Source: Flavobacterium sp. NRK1
Lineage (GTDB): Bacteria; Bacteroidota; Bacteroidia; Flavobacteriales; Flavobacteriaceae
DNA: 64,000 bases
Direction: 5' to 3'
NCBI RefSeq assembly: GCF_024054175.1
Contig: NZ_JAMXLA010000001.1
Span: 410,437 to 474,436 of the forward strand
Numbering within the stretch: the first letter of the stretch is position 1; each line of letters opens with the position of its first letter. This document shows, piece after piece, positions 8,077 to 16,505 of this stretch. The notes below the pieces were generated by a model. That model was not told the origin of the DNA, did no database searches, and saw only the letters and a program-made list of their open reading frames with translations. The position numbers were made by a program, and so were the translations under genes.

Positions 8077-9642
8077 TTATGCCAAACTTTCTGCACATTT
8101 AATGGCACATTTTTCTCCATCAATTGCCGCAGAAATAATTCCTCCCGCATAGCCCGCACCTTCACCACAAGGGTATAATCCTTTTATCTGCAAATGCTCC
8201 AGTGAATAATTATCTCTGGGTATGCGTACCGGCGATGATGTTCTTGATTCCGGAGCATGCAATATAGCTTCATTGGTTAAATATCCGCGCATTGATTTAC
8301 CAAAATCAACAAATCCCTGACGCAAAACCTGAGTTATGAATCCCGGAAATACCTGCCCTAACTCTACAGGCGTTGTACCCGGAACATAAGAGGTTTTAGG
8401 AATATCTGCAGATACTTTACTTTGCGTAAAATCTATCATTCGCTGTGCCGGAACACGCTGTGTTTCGCCCGCAAGATGCCATGCTTTTTGCTCTATAGCT
8501 TTTTGAAATTCCATACCTGCCAATGCACCATGTTTCGCGAACGGTTTAAAATCTTCTAATTTTAATTCTACTACTATACCTGAATTCGCCGTTTCCTGAT
8601 CACGTTTTGATGGCGACCATCCATTAGTTACCACCTCTCCCGGACTGGTAGCACAGGGAGCTATTACACCGCCCGGACACATACAGAATGAATACATTCC
8701 CCTGCCGTTTACTTGTTTAACAATGGAGTACGGAGCAGGTGGAAGGTATTCACCTCTTCCTGTATTATAATCACAACTGTATTGTATGCTGTCTATAAGA
8801 CTTTGCGGATGTTCTGCCCTTACACCAAGTGCGAAAGGTTTGGCTTCAATAAATATTTTTTTACGATCTAAAAGTTCAAAAATATCTCTTGCCGAATGCC
8901 CCGTTGCTAATATTATTTTAGATGCTTTTATAACATCATCATTTTGGGTTACTACACCCTCAACTTCGTCGTTTTTTACCAGAATATCAGTAACACGGGT
9001 ATTGAAAAGTACCTGTCCGCCAAACTCAATAATCTTGTCTCTCATGGCTTTGATTATCTTAGGAAGTTTATTTGTACCAATATGCGGATGAGCTTCTACT
9101 AATATTTCTTCACTTGCACCAAAACCAACAAATAATTCAAGAATACGATCTACATCTCCCCTTTTCTTTGAACGAGTGTAAAGTTTACCATCAGAATAAG
9201 TTCCTGCACCACCCTCGCCATAACAATAATTAGAATCTTCATTGACAACATGGTCGCGATTAATAGCTTTAAGGTCACGACGGCGTTCCTGCACATCTTT
9301 ACCTCTTTCTAAAACTATTGGTTTTAATCCCAGTTCAATTAACTGAAGTGCAGCAAAAAGTCCTGCCGGGCCTGCACCTATAATAATAACTTCCTGCTTA
9401 CCTGAAACATCTTTATAATTAGGCAGTTGGGTTTTAGGTTCGTTATAGTCTTCATTCCAGTACACCACCACTTTAAGGTTAATCTTAACTGCTTTCTGGC
9501 GAGCATCTATAGAACGCTTAATAATAGCAATATGCCTAATCTCAGCAGGGTTTACCTGCATAAGTTTAGCAATATGGTTAATTAGTAATGGTTGCTGTGC
9601 TGCCACTTCGGGCGCTACCTGTAATTGAAGTTCTCTTGGCAT
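8077..9642 (-). CDS. COG2509-type NAD(P)/FAD-dependent dehydrogenase
   Basis: 521 aa. The FAD dinucleotide-binding motif VIIIGAGPAGL sits at about 85-95, preceded by an ~80-residue N-terminal alpha/beta domain, as in the COG2509 flavoproteins. Further landmarks are ERGKDVQERRRDLK, the GEGGAGTYSDGKLYTR loop, SFCMCPGGVIAPC, and the C-terminal FAD-contact segment PCGEGAGYAGGI. The substrate of this widespread family is not established. A TAATTTTG promoter ends about 4 nt from the ATG, so the message probably has almost no leader. Confidence 0.85.
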   Translation of the reverse strand: MPRELQLQVAPEVAAQQPLLINHIAKLMQVNPAEIRHIAIIKRSIDARQKAVKINLKVVVYWNEDYNEPKTQLPNYKDVSGKQEVIIIGAGPAGLFAALQLIELGLKPIVLERGKDVQERRRDLKAINRDHVVNEDSNYCYGEGGAGTYSDGKLYTRSKKRGDVDRILELFVGFGASEEILVEAHPHIGTNKLPKIIKAMRDKIIEFGGQVLFNTRVTDILVKNDEVEGVVTQNDDVIKASKIILATGHSARDIFELLDRKKIFIEAKPFALGVRAEHPQSLIDSIQYSCDYNTGRGEYLPPAPYSIVKQVNGRGMYSFCMCPGGVIAPCATSPGEVVTNGWSPSKRDQETANSGIVVELKLEDFKPFAKHGALAGMEFQKAIEQKAWHLAGETQRVPAQRMIDFTQSKVSADIPKTSYVPGTTPVELGQVFPGFITQVLRQGFVDFGKSMRGYLTNEAILHAPESRTSSPVRIPRDNYSLEHLQIKGLYPCGEGAGYAGGIISAAIDGEKCAIKCAESLA

Positions 9643-9646
9643 GGCG

Positions 9647-9654
9647 CAAAATTA
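9647..9654 (-). promoter_or_regulatory. -7 promoter element abutting the COG2509 gene start
   Basis: The minus strand reads TAATTTTG (TAnnTTTG) and ends 4 nt before the ATG (9640-9642). The predicted transcription start is at or within a base or two of the start codon. Confidence 0.5.
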
Positions 9655-9696
9655 ATGAATATTTTCTATTCATTATTCTATTATGTATAAAGCCTG

Positions 9697-10770
9697 TTAT
9701 CTCTTTTCCAGCATATCCTGCCTTTGTTCAAAAGCATATAACGCAAAAGATGCCAGCCAATGTTCGCCTTCATAATTACCATCGGTAATGGCAGGCAGCG
9801 AATGTTTAAAATGAGTATCTGCTAATGGTTTTAAATGCCCCAGTTCTTTAGGATATTGCTTCACCAATGCATATAGATTCCATGTACGACTAAAATTAAG
9901 CCCATCAAGATGCACAAGGTGCCCATCGGTACGGTCTGATACCATTCCCGGTTCCCAGGTAAATTTTTTATCAAATAAATCAGGGGCAAAATCTTTAAGC
10001 CATTTTAAAAATTCAGGTTTAGGCATAACGCGCTGTATAATACCTATTTCTTCCATACAAGGCGAAAGAAAATCGGTCCCGCTTGGTTCCCATGCAAACG
10101 GACAGTCTATGTCATTTTTAAATAATCGTAATGCATTATCTTTAATACTTTTTTGCAATGGTAAGTTTTTAGCATAAACAGCATAATCCCAGGCAAGATT
10201 AAGTCCGAATGCAGTACTTGTATGCGTACCTACACGCGCCGGATAATTAAGTTTAGGTAAAAATTCAATATAGCGTTCTACAAGAACATTAGTTAAAGGT
10301 TGTAAATTAACCGCCAGTTCTTTTGCAAATGGCTCATTAAAACTGTCCAGTTCATGTTGCAGCTTTAGCAGCCATGCCCAGCCATAAGTACGCTCATACG
10401 ATTTTTCGTGTTTTTTATTAAGATAAGCTACCTCTTGCGCTATATTTTCTTTTGAAAGATTAATTTTCAGTTTATTGATAATTTCATCCCTGCCTTCAAT
10501 ATCCGGAAATCTTTTAAGCAGATATACCAAACTCCAGTGCCCATGTACCGATGAATGCCAGTCGAAACAACCATAAAACGCAGGGTGTAGCTGTTTAGGC
10601 GATTGTATTTCAGAAGCATCTGCCAATAACTGGCTCAATTTATTAGGGTACTCCTGCTGAAGACACTTTATCGGCAATTTTGCAAGAGCATTTGCCTGTT
10701 GGAGGTTAAGTTCCTGTGCCGATGATAATGTAATAGTAAATAGTAAAGTGACTGCGTATAGGTATTTCAT
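9697..10770 (-). CDS. DUF2891 family protein, exported
   Basis: 357 aa with a signal peptide (hydrophobic residues about 3-17, ending SSAQ). The family is recognised from the conserved segments HPAFYGCFDWHSSVHGHW, YGWAWLLKLQHEL, RVGTHTSTAFGLNLAWDYA and the C-terminal EGEHWLASFALYA. The aromatic, His-rich and all-helical pattern resembles an (alpha/alpha)n toroid as in carbohydrate-active or hydrolytic enzymes, but no function is known. It lies between a flavoprotein and a GH31 glycosidase on the same strand, with about 110 bp before it, so it need not be co-transcribed with GH31. Confidence 0.82.
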   Translation of the reverse strand: MKYLYAVTLLFTITLSSAQELNLQQANALAKLPIKCLQQEYPNKLSQLLADASEIQSPKQLHPAFYGCFDWHSSVHGHWSLVYLLKRFPDIEGRDEIINKLKINLSKENIAQEVAYLNKKHEKSYERTYGWAWLLKLQHELDSFNEPFAKELAVNLQPLTNVLVERYIEFLPKLNYPARVGTHTSTAFGLNLAWDYAVYAKNLPLQKSIKDNALRLFKNDIDCPFAWEPSGTDFLSPCMEEIGIIQRVMPKPEFLKWLKDFAPDLFDKKFTWEPGMVSDRTDGHLVHLDGLNFSRTWNLYALVKQYPKELGHLKPLADTHFKHSLPAITDGNYEGEHWLASFALYAFEQRQDMLEKR

Positions 10771-10882
10771 TAGATTGGTGTTTTCTGTAGGTTATCTGTA
10801 AAGGATAAATATATAAAGTTTACAACAAACAATACCCAACAGCTTTTAAAAACCTTCACATTGAAAACATATACCATTATAT

Positions 10883-13048
10883 TTATTTTATCCTTACCTT
10901 AATTACACCTTTTGAAGTACCGTTACCTTTATATTTTTTACCGTTAATAATCACTTCCGCAGTTATCTTGTTTAAATCTTTTTCAAAATTCCTCTTTCCT
11001 TTTTTATCCGATATTTTTATAAGAACGTCATTACCCTGTTTCTCGGCAACAAACGTAAGAAGACTATAATCATCTTTTTTATAATCCCATCCGTCACCAT
11101 CATCTAAATATAGTTTTCCTTCTGCTTTGCCTTTTTCGTCAAGACATATAATCAATGTTAACGGATCAAATGAATTTTCTCCTGTATTCTGAATTATTTT
11201 TCCAACCGGAATAATACTTCCCCCTTTTATTTTTAGTTTGGCCTGATAAGCATCATTAGTATCGCCATCTACTAAACTAATATCTTCCCAGATACCTGAA
11301 GGTAATGTAGGCTTATTGGCAAATGCAGGAATAACCAAAAGGTTTTCACCTACCAGAAAAATCTGTTCTTCATTTCTTAAATCAGGGTCTTTAGTATCAG
11401 CAAAAAAAGCAGGACACATTACAGGCAAACCTGTAACAGATGTATTATGAAAAACCGTGTATAAGTAAGGCAGTAATCGATATCTGCGTTCTAATGCGAT
11501 TTTTGACGTTTTTTCTATTGCCTCGCCATATGCCCAGGGTTCTTTGTTATTAGTCCCATTACAGGCATGTCCACGGGCAAAAGGCATAAATGCACCAAAG
11601 CCTAACCAGTTTGCCCATAAATCGCCACTTGTGTTGCCTAAAAACCCTCCAATGTCAGGGCCGTTAAATGGCTGCCCGGAAAGGCCAAGTGTAATTGACA
11701 TAGGAACAGAAAGTTTTAAATGTTCCATGCTGGCATAGTTATCCCCTGTCCACGTAGCCGCGTATCGCTGACCTCCTAAAATATTAGCCCTTGTAAGCAG
11801 AAATGGTCTTTTATCAGGATTAGCGTTTAAGATTCCTTTATAAGATGCTTCAACCATCAGCCTTCCATAAGCATTATGGTACAGCAAATGAGGCCCTTCC
11901 GGCAAATTATCTCCACCTCTGTGAGGCGTGTCATACGGCATTGTACCTAAACGTTGGTTTTCCGGCAGGTCACCATCAAAAATTGCAGGTTCATTCATGT
12001 CATTCCAAACACCATCTATGCCTGTAGCAAGGAAATCCTTGTAAAGTCCTGCCCACCAATTCCTTGTTCTCGGCATCGTAAAATCGGGAAAAGTACAGTA
12101 GCCCGGCCATACTTTACCATGATAATCCGTCCCATCAGGATTTTTTACCCAAATATCATTTTTACTACCCGATTGATAAACACTGTAATTTTCATCAAAT
12201 TTCACTCCCGGATCAACCATATATACAGCCCGAAAACCTTTATCATGAAGATCTTTATTCAGTTTTTTAGGATTAGGGAACTGATTCTTATCAAATGTAA
12301 ATATCCTGTATTCATCCATGTAATCAATATCCATCCATATCACATCACAAGGAATATTTTTAGTCCTGAATGTATCAGCTATTTCACGAACGCGCTGTTC
12401 TGTGGCATAGGAAAATCGGCATTGGTGATACCCTAATGTCCATCGGGCCGGTAATTTAATTGTTCCTGTTAACTCAGCTAGTCCCATCAGTACTTCCTGC
12501 GGAGACTGCCTGTCTATTATATAGATTCTGAAAAGTGCACCTTCCGTATTAAAAACAATTTCATCTGAGTTTGTATGAAGTTCTGCCTTCCAGGAACTGT
12601 CAAACAGAATACCAAAAGCAGTACCGTTGTCTCTTACTCCCATTACCCACGGGTGGCTTTGATATAATCTTTTACCACCCTCAACGCTGTAAGCCCCGGT
12701 ATCGGTATTCCATAATTTTATCGACTGCCCGTTACGAAGTAATGGCCCTGTTACCTCACCACCGCCGTATAAACTAATATTACCTGTTAATTTTAAAGAA
12801 GCACCTGCCTTGCCTTCTTTCACTATAAATTCAGGTATTAGCTTCCAGCTTCCGGGTAGCTCACCTATTTGAACAGGTTCTTGTGCTAAGATTAATGAGG
12901 GTGTTAGATTTTTATCAAACCCTGTAGGGATAAACTCGGCTATTCCGTTGCCTACCAAAGATTTTTTTTGCACCGAAACTTTCTGTGCATTTATACCTGA
13001 AGTAAAAAATAATATCAAAAAAGAGAAAAAGATGTTTTTTAAGGTCAT
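10883..13048 (-). CDS. Glycoside hydrolase family 31 (alpha-glucosidase type), exported
   Basis: 721 aa with a signal peptide (residues about 1-21, ending GINAQ). The GH31 (alpha/beta)8 barrel has the nucleophile motif WNDMNEP at about 346-352 and the acid/base segment TWTGDN at about 432-437. YHQCRFSY, DVIWMDIDYM and the C-terminal beta-domain are also typical. GH31 enzymes hydrolyse alpha-linked sugars with retention, often alpha-glucosides; in Bacteroidota they act in the periplasm on starch-like oligosaccharides. No susCD pair is visible nearby. A 15-bp-arm inverted repeat lies 10 bp upstream of the start codon. Confidence 0.93.
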   Translation of the reverse strand: MTLKNIFFSFLILFFTSGINAQKVSVQKKSLVGNGIAEFIPTGFDKNLTPSLILAQEPVQIGELPGSWKLIPEFIVKEGKAGASLKLTGNISLYGGGEVTGPLLRNGQSIKLWNTDTGAYSVEGGKRLYQSHPWVMGVRDNGTAFGILFDSSWKAELHTNSDEIVFNTEGALFRIYIIDRQSPQEVLMGLAELTGTIKLPARWTLGYHQCRFSYATEQRVREIADTFRTKNIPCDVIWMDIDYMDEYRIFTFDKNQFPNPKKLNKDLHDKGFRAVYMVDPGVKFDENYSVYQSGSKNDIWVKNPDGTDYHGKVWPGYCTFPDFTMPRTRNWWAGLYKDFLATGIDGVWNDMNEPAIFDGDLPENQRLGTMPYDTPHRGGDNLPEGPHLLYHNAYGRLMVEASYKGILNANPDKRPFLLTRANILGGQRYAATWTGDNYASMEHLKLSVPMSITLGLSGQPFNGPDIGGFLGNTSGDLWANWLGFGAFMPFARGHACNGTNNKEPWAYGEAIEKTSKIALERRYRLLPYLYTVFHNTSVTGLPVMCPAFFADTKDPDLRNEEQIFLVGENLLVIPAFANKPTLPSGIWEDISLVDGDTNDAYQAKLKIKGGSIIPVGKIIQNTGENSFDPLTLIICLDEKGKAEGKLYLDDGDGWDYKKDDYSLLTFVAEKQGNDVLIKISDKKGKRNFEKDLNKITAEVIINGKKYKGNGTSKGVIKVRIK

Positions 13049-13057
13049 TTTATTGAA

Positions 13058-13093
13058 TTTTAGCTTTACTAAATCGTATTAGTAAAGCTAAAA
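13058..13093. repeat. 15-bp perfect inverted repeat in front of the GH31 gene
   Basis: TTTTAGCTTTACTAA (13058-13072), a 6-nt spacer, then its exact reverse complement (13079-13093). It ends 10 bp upstream of the GH31 ATG. On the minus strand the second arm is followed by mixed bases, not a T-run, so it is not a standard terminator. It could be an operator or a leader hairpin controlling translation. Confidence 0.8.
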
Positions 13094-13187
13094 TAGTTCA
13101 AAAATTGAAATAATATTAAATTATTTTGAAGATTTATTTTTTTTAAGATTATAAGACTTCATCGCACAATTTAATCTGTATTACATC

Positions 13188-13641
13188 CTAATAATTTTTA
13201 TATGAATAACAAACTAAATACCAATTACCGCTGATGATATTAAACTTATAATTAATATTATATCCCGAATCTTCTATATATCGTCTATAGAAAACCAATG
13301 AGTCAGATTTTGTTATATGCTCTTTTATATTGATAGATATCTGTTTTTTAAAGTCCTCTTCCGCATAAAAATTAAAATCTTCCTTAGACCATACATATAA
13401 TGTATCTCTGGAATCGATCTCTTTTTCGTCGGAGTTATAGCCATCTAAGGGGAATTTAGTTCTGGACAATCTAAATGAAGAATCAGAACGAAACTTACTA
13501 AAAAAATTATCAAAATTCTCCCGCTCCTCTTTGTGTTTTGTAATTTCCTGATGTGAAATTTCATCATTTACTGTTTTTTTTCTCTACATTATTACAACTC
13601 AGGTGCAGTAATAATAAAACTACAACTTTTTTACAATTCAT
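13188..13641 (-). pseudogene. Small lipoprotein gene interrupted by a frameshift in an A8 tract
   Basis: The ATG at 13641 opens a 26-codon reading frame with a lipoprotein-type signal (MNCKKVVVLLLLHLSC; Cys16) that stops soon after eight consecutive A (13574-13581 on the plus strand as T8). Removing one A joins this frame to a second open frame that runs without interruption through VNDEISHQEITKHKEERENF to the stop at 13188. The joined product would be about 150 aa, a secreted lipoprotein of unknown family. Either the sequence has a homopolymer error, the gene is decayed, or the tract slips. The downstream part alone (from a TTG at 13469) lacks a credible start. Confidence 0.6.
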
Positions 13642-13735
13642 TTATTTAAATGTATTTATCAAAAATGCACTTAATACATTATTGTTCTTGCCATTACTTA
13701 ATCTCCAACTATAATCAAAAATAGTACAAACTTTG

Positions 13736-13743
13736 TAACTTTG
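13736..13743 (+). promoter_or_regulatory. -7 promoter element of the 78-aa gene
   Basis: TAACTTTG matches TAnnTTTG, 19 nt before the ATG at 13763. A near-copy, TACTTTG, follows at 13745, so two alternative starts are possible. Confidence 0.5.
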
Positions 13744-13762
13744 CTACTTTGCATTTTACATT

Positions 13763-13999
13763 ATGAGAAAAATCAAATTAATATGGGATTTTCGTGGGGA
13801 AGCGGGCGCTAAAACAGCCGAACATCACGAAAAACACCTTAAAGAATATATTGCAATAGAAAAATTACCACTTAACATTACAGGCTTTCAGGTTATTAAT
13901 AACATGCATGCTATTGCCTGGATGGTAGTTACGGATGAACACATGATACAGGTACGCGATGCCTTAAAGCCACACAGAGGAGAACTGTATGAAGGCTAG
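13763..13999 (+). CDS. Small conserved-looking hypothetical protein
   Basis: 78 aa, soluble, no signal or membrane segment. I do not recognise a named family. The composition is that of a real protein (an N-terminal beta strand KIKLIWDF, a His-rich helix TAEHHEKHLKEYI, a FQVINNMHAIAWMVV strand pair and a final helix DALKPHRGELYEG), and the layout beta-alpha-beta-alpha suggests a small ferredoxin-like fold. The promoter is good and the stop codon runs directly into a 7-bp tandem repeat array. Confidence 0.6.
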   Translation: MRKIKLIWDFRGEAGAKTAEHHEKHLKEYIAIEKLPLNITGFQVINNMHAIAWMVVTDEHMIQVRDALKPHRGELYEG

Positions 14000-14102
14000 T
14001 GTTTAGTGTTTAGTGTTCAGTGTCAGTGTTCAGTGTTCAGTGTTCAGTGTTCAGTGTTCAGTGTTCAGTGTTCAGTGTTCAGTGTTCAGTGTTCAGTGTT
14101 CA
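13999..14102. repeat. Tandem array of a 7-bp unit (GTGTTCA)
   Basis: About 15 copies in a row: two of GTGTTTA, one GTGTTCA, one 6-bp GTGTCA, then eleven perfect GTGTTCA units from 14026 to 14102. The array starts inside the stop codon of the 78-aa gene. Because the unit is 7 bp, any open frame across it is an artefact of the repeat. The copy number is probably variable. Confidence 0.95.
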
Positions 14103-14143
14103 GTGGAAAACATGATTATAAAACCTATATTGCGTAAAAACAG

Positions 14144-14171
14144 AAAAATCCTGAATTGCTTCAGGATTTTT
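14144..14171. terminator. Bidirectional rho-independent terminator
   Basis: A 12-bp stem (AAAAATCCTGAA, loop TTGC, TTCAGGATTTTT) followed by T-runs on both strands. It lies between the 78-aa gene with its repeat array (plus) and recQ (minus) and can serve both. Confidence 0.85.
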
Positions 14172-14221
14172 TTTATTTTTTTCAGCTCGCGAAAACTGTC
14201 AACTAACAAAACAACCAGAAA

Positions 14222-16417
14222 CTAATTCGCTACTTCGCTGATAAATTTAATTCTCATTAGCCTTAGCTCTTCGGTATCATAATCGCCATCAAATTCTTTC
14301 AGGGCATCTTTAATGCTGTCTGATTCTGATTCCATGTAGTAATCATGAATCTCTTCCTGTTGGTCTTCATCCAGTATTTCATCTATCCAGTACTTAATAT
14401 TCAATTTAGTTCCGGAATAAACGATCTGCTCCATTTCTTTAAGCAGCGCTTCCATATCAAGGCCTTTTGCTTTAGCAATATCATTGAGCGAAAGTTTCCT
14501 GTCTATATTCTGGATGATATATAGCTTAAGAGCTGAATTAGCTCCGGTAGATTTTACAACAAGGTCATCAGGCCTCATAATATCATTATCTTCTACATAA
14601 CGGGCTATAAGCTCAACAAAATCTTTACCGTACTTTTTTGCCTTCCCTTCACCTACCCCATGTACATTGCCAAGCTCTTCAAGGCTTATAGGGTATTTAA
14701 GCGCCATATCTTCAAGCGATGGATCCTGGAATACTACAAAAGGCGGAACTCCAAGCTTTTTGGCTACTTTTTTACGAAGGTCACGCAGCATACCCATAAG
14801 CACTTCATCAGAAGTACCTGAAGATTTAGATGCTGTAACGGTAGTCTCATCATCACTCTCATTGTAGTCATGATCTTCGCTCATCATAAACGATTTAGGA
14901 TTCTTAATAAACTCAGCTCCTTTTTCGGTAAGCCTAAGCACCCCGTACGTTTCAATATCCTTAGCAAGATAGCCCTCAACCAAAACCTGTCTTATAAGTG
15001 CCATCCAATGTTTTTCATCAAAGCCTGCTCCAATGCCAAAAAATTTCTGTGCATCAGTTTTATGTGCTTTTATCACTGCATTTATTTTACCTATAAGCGT
15101 AAATATGATTTCTTTAGACTTATACAGTTGTTTAGTATCTCTTACAACTTCCAGTAAAGTTACCACCTGGTCTTTGGCTTCGGTTTTCTTTTTAGGATTA
15201 CGTACATTATCATCCATATCTGCACCTTCTCCATTCACATCGTCAAATTCCTCACCAAAGTAATGCAGCAGGAACTTTCTTCGCGACATAGATGTTTCAG
15301 CATAAGCAACAACCTCCTGAAGCAGTGCATACCCTATTTCCTGTTCTGCTACAGGCTTGCCTGACATAAATTTCTCAAGCTTTTCAATATCCTTATAAGA
15401 GTAGTAGGCAAGACAGTACCCTTCGCCTCCATCACGCCCGGCTCGCCCGGTTTCCTGATAGTAACTCTCTAATGATTTTGGAATGTCGTGATGAATAACA
15501 AAACGAACATCGGGCTTATCTATACCCATACCAAAGGCTATAGTAGCAACAACCACATCTACATCTTCCATAAGGAACATATCCTGGTGTTTGGCCCTGG
15601 TTTTGGCATCAAGTCCTGCATGATACGGAACGGCACTAATGCCGTTTACCTGCAGCACCTGTGCAATTTCTTCAACTTTTTTACGGCTCAGGCAGTAAAT
15701 AACACCTGATTTACCTTTATGCTGACGTATAAAACGGATAATATCCGATTCTACATTTTTAGTTTTTGTACGAACCTCATAATACAGGTTTGGCCTGTTA
15801 AAAGATGCCTTAAAAGTATTGGCATCTACCATATCAAGGTTTTTAAGTATATCCTCCTGTACCTTAGGTGTAGCAGTAGCAGTAAGCCCTATTACTGGCA
15901 CATCTCCTAACTGTTTAATAATATTTCTCAGGTTACGGTATTCCGGCCTGAAATCGTGTCCCCATTCTGATATACAGTGAGCCTCATCTATCGCTACAAA
16001 TGAAAGCGGAACACTTTTAAGGAAATTCACATATTCTTCTTTAGTAAGCGATTCTGGTGCCACATACAGCAACTTAGTCAAACCGGATGTTATATCCTTT
16101 TTAACCTGATTAATTTCTGTTTTTGTAAGTGAGGAATTTAAAACGTGAGCTATACCGGACTCTGAAGACAGGCTGCGAATAGCATCCACCTGATTTTTCA
16201 TAAGCGCGATTAGGGGTGAAACTACAATTGCAGTTCCGTCGAGTGCCAGCGCAGGCAATTGGTAACAAAGAGATTTACCGCCACCTGTAGGCATAATAAC
16301 AAATGTGTTGTGGCCGGAAATTATACTCTTTACAACATCTTCCTGAAGGCCTTTGAATTTGTTAAAACCAAAATATTTTTTTAACTCTTTGTGTAAGTCA
16401 ATTTCGGTCGATTTCAT
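14222..16417 (-). CDS. recQ: ATP-dependent DNA helicase RecQ
   Basis: 731 aa. Superfamily 2 helicase motifs are complete: Walker A MPTGGGKSLCYQLP (about 42-55), DEAH in AIDEAHCISEWGHDFRPEY (about 142), GLTATAT, and motif VI YYQETGRAGRDG. A RQC-like region and a C-terminal HRDC segment (residues about 530-620) follow, then an extra ~100-residue C-terminal region. The Cys4 zinc site expected after motif VI is absent: SRRKFLLHYFGEEF and GEGADMDDNV stand where Cys residues are usual. The protein unwinds DNA in recombination and fork repair. It is divergent from kdsD. Confidence 0.95.
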   Translation of the reverse strand: MKSTEIDLHKELKKYFGFNKFKGLQEDVVKSIISGHNTFVIMPTGGGKSLCYQLPALALDGTAIVVSPLIALMKNQVDAIRSLSSESGIAHVLNSSLTKTEINQVKKDITSGLTKLLYVAPESLTKEEYVNFLKSVPLSFVAIDEAHCISEWGHDFRPEYRNLRNIIKQLGDVPVIGLTATATPKVQEDILKNLDMVDANTFKASFNRPNLYYEVRTKTKNVESDIIRFIRQHKGKSGVIYCLSRKKVEEIAQVLQVNGISAVPYHAGLDAKTRAKHQDMFLMEDVDVVVATIAFGMGIDKPDVRFVIHHDIPKSLESYYQETGRAGRDGGEGYCLAYYSYKDIEKLEKFMSGKPVAEQEIGYALLQEVVAYAETSMSRRKFLLHYFGEEFDDVNGEGADMDDNVRNPKKKTEAKDQVVTLLEVVRDTKQLYKSKEIIFTLIGKINAVIKAHKTDAQKFFGIGAGFDEKHWMALIRQVLVEGYLAKDIETYGVLRLTEKGAEFIKNPKSFMMSEDHDYNESDDETTVTASKSSGTSDEVLMGMLRDLRKKVAKKLGVPPFVVFQDPSLEDMALKYPISLEELGNVHGVGEGKAKKYGKDFVELIARYVEDNDIMRPDDLVVKSTGANSALKLYIIQNIDRKLSLNDIAKAKGLDMEALLKEMEQIVYSGTKLNIKYWIDEILDEDQQEEIHDYYMESESDSIKDALKEFDGDYDTEELRLMRIKFISEVAN

Positions 16418-16439
16418 TATTTATTAATAGTAATTTACA

Positions 16440-16447
16440 TAAATTTG
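16440..16447 (+). promoter_or_regulatory. -7 promoter element of the kdsD-tatC-lptB operon
   Basis: TAAATTTG (TAnnTTTG) about 58 nt before the TTG start at 16506, in the divergent gap with recQ. No convincing -33 TTG is seen. Confidence 0.45.
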
Positions 16448-16505
16448 CAGAACATAAAGATACAAAAATCTTTAATACGCACAACTTTTTAAACATTTCA
16501 CAAAA

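Noticed and set aside
11954..12436. A 160-codon frame antisense to GH31.
   Set aside because: It lies wholly inside the catalytic domain of a clear GH31 gene and shows no family features.
13058..13093. The inverted repeat as a terminator for the broken lipoprotein gene.
   Set aside because: It lies about 95 bp downstream of that gene and lacks a T-run on the minus strand after the stem.
13188..13469. A stand-alone 93-aa gene starting at TTG.
   Set aside because: The frame continues upstream without stop to the A8 tract and matches a lipoprotein N-terminus after a one-base shift.
13999..14102. The 7-bp array as a CRISPR or attachment site.
   Set aside because: There are no spacers, the unit is too short, and no cas or integrase genes are near.
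14013..14225. An open frame of 70 codons across the 7-bp repeat with a repeated Ser-Val-Gln-Cys pattern.
   Set aside because: A 7-bp repeat without stop codons gives open frames in all three phases; there is no start signal and it ends in the recQ 3' region.
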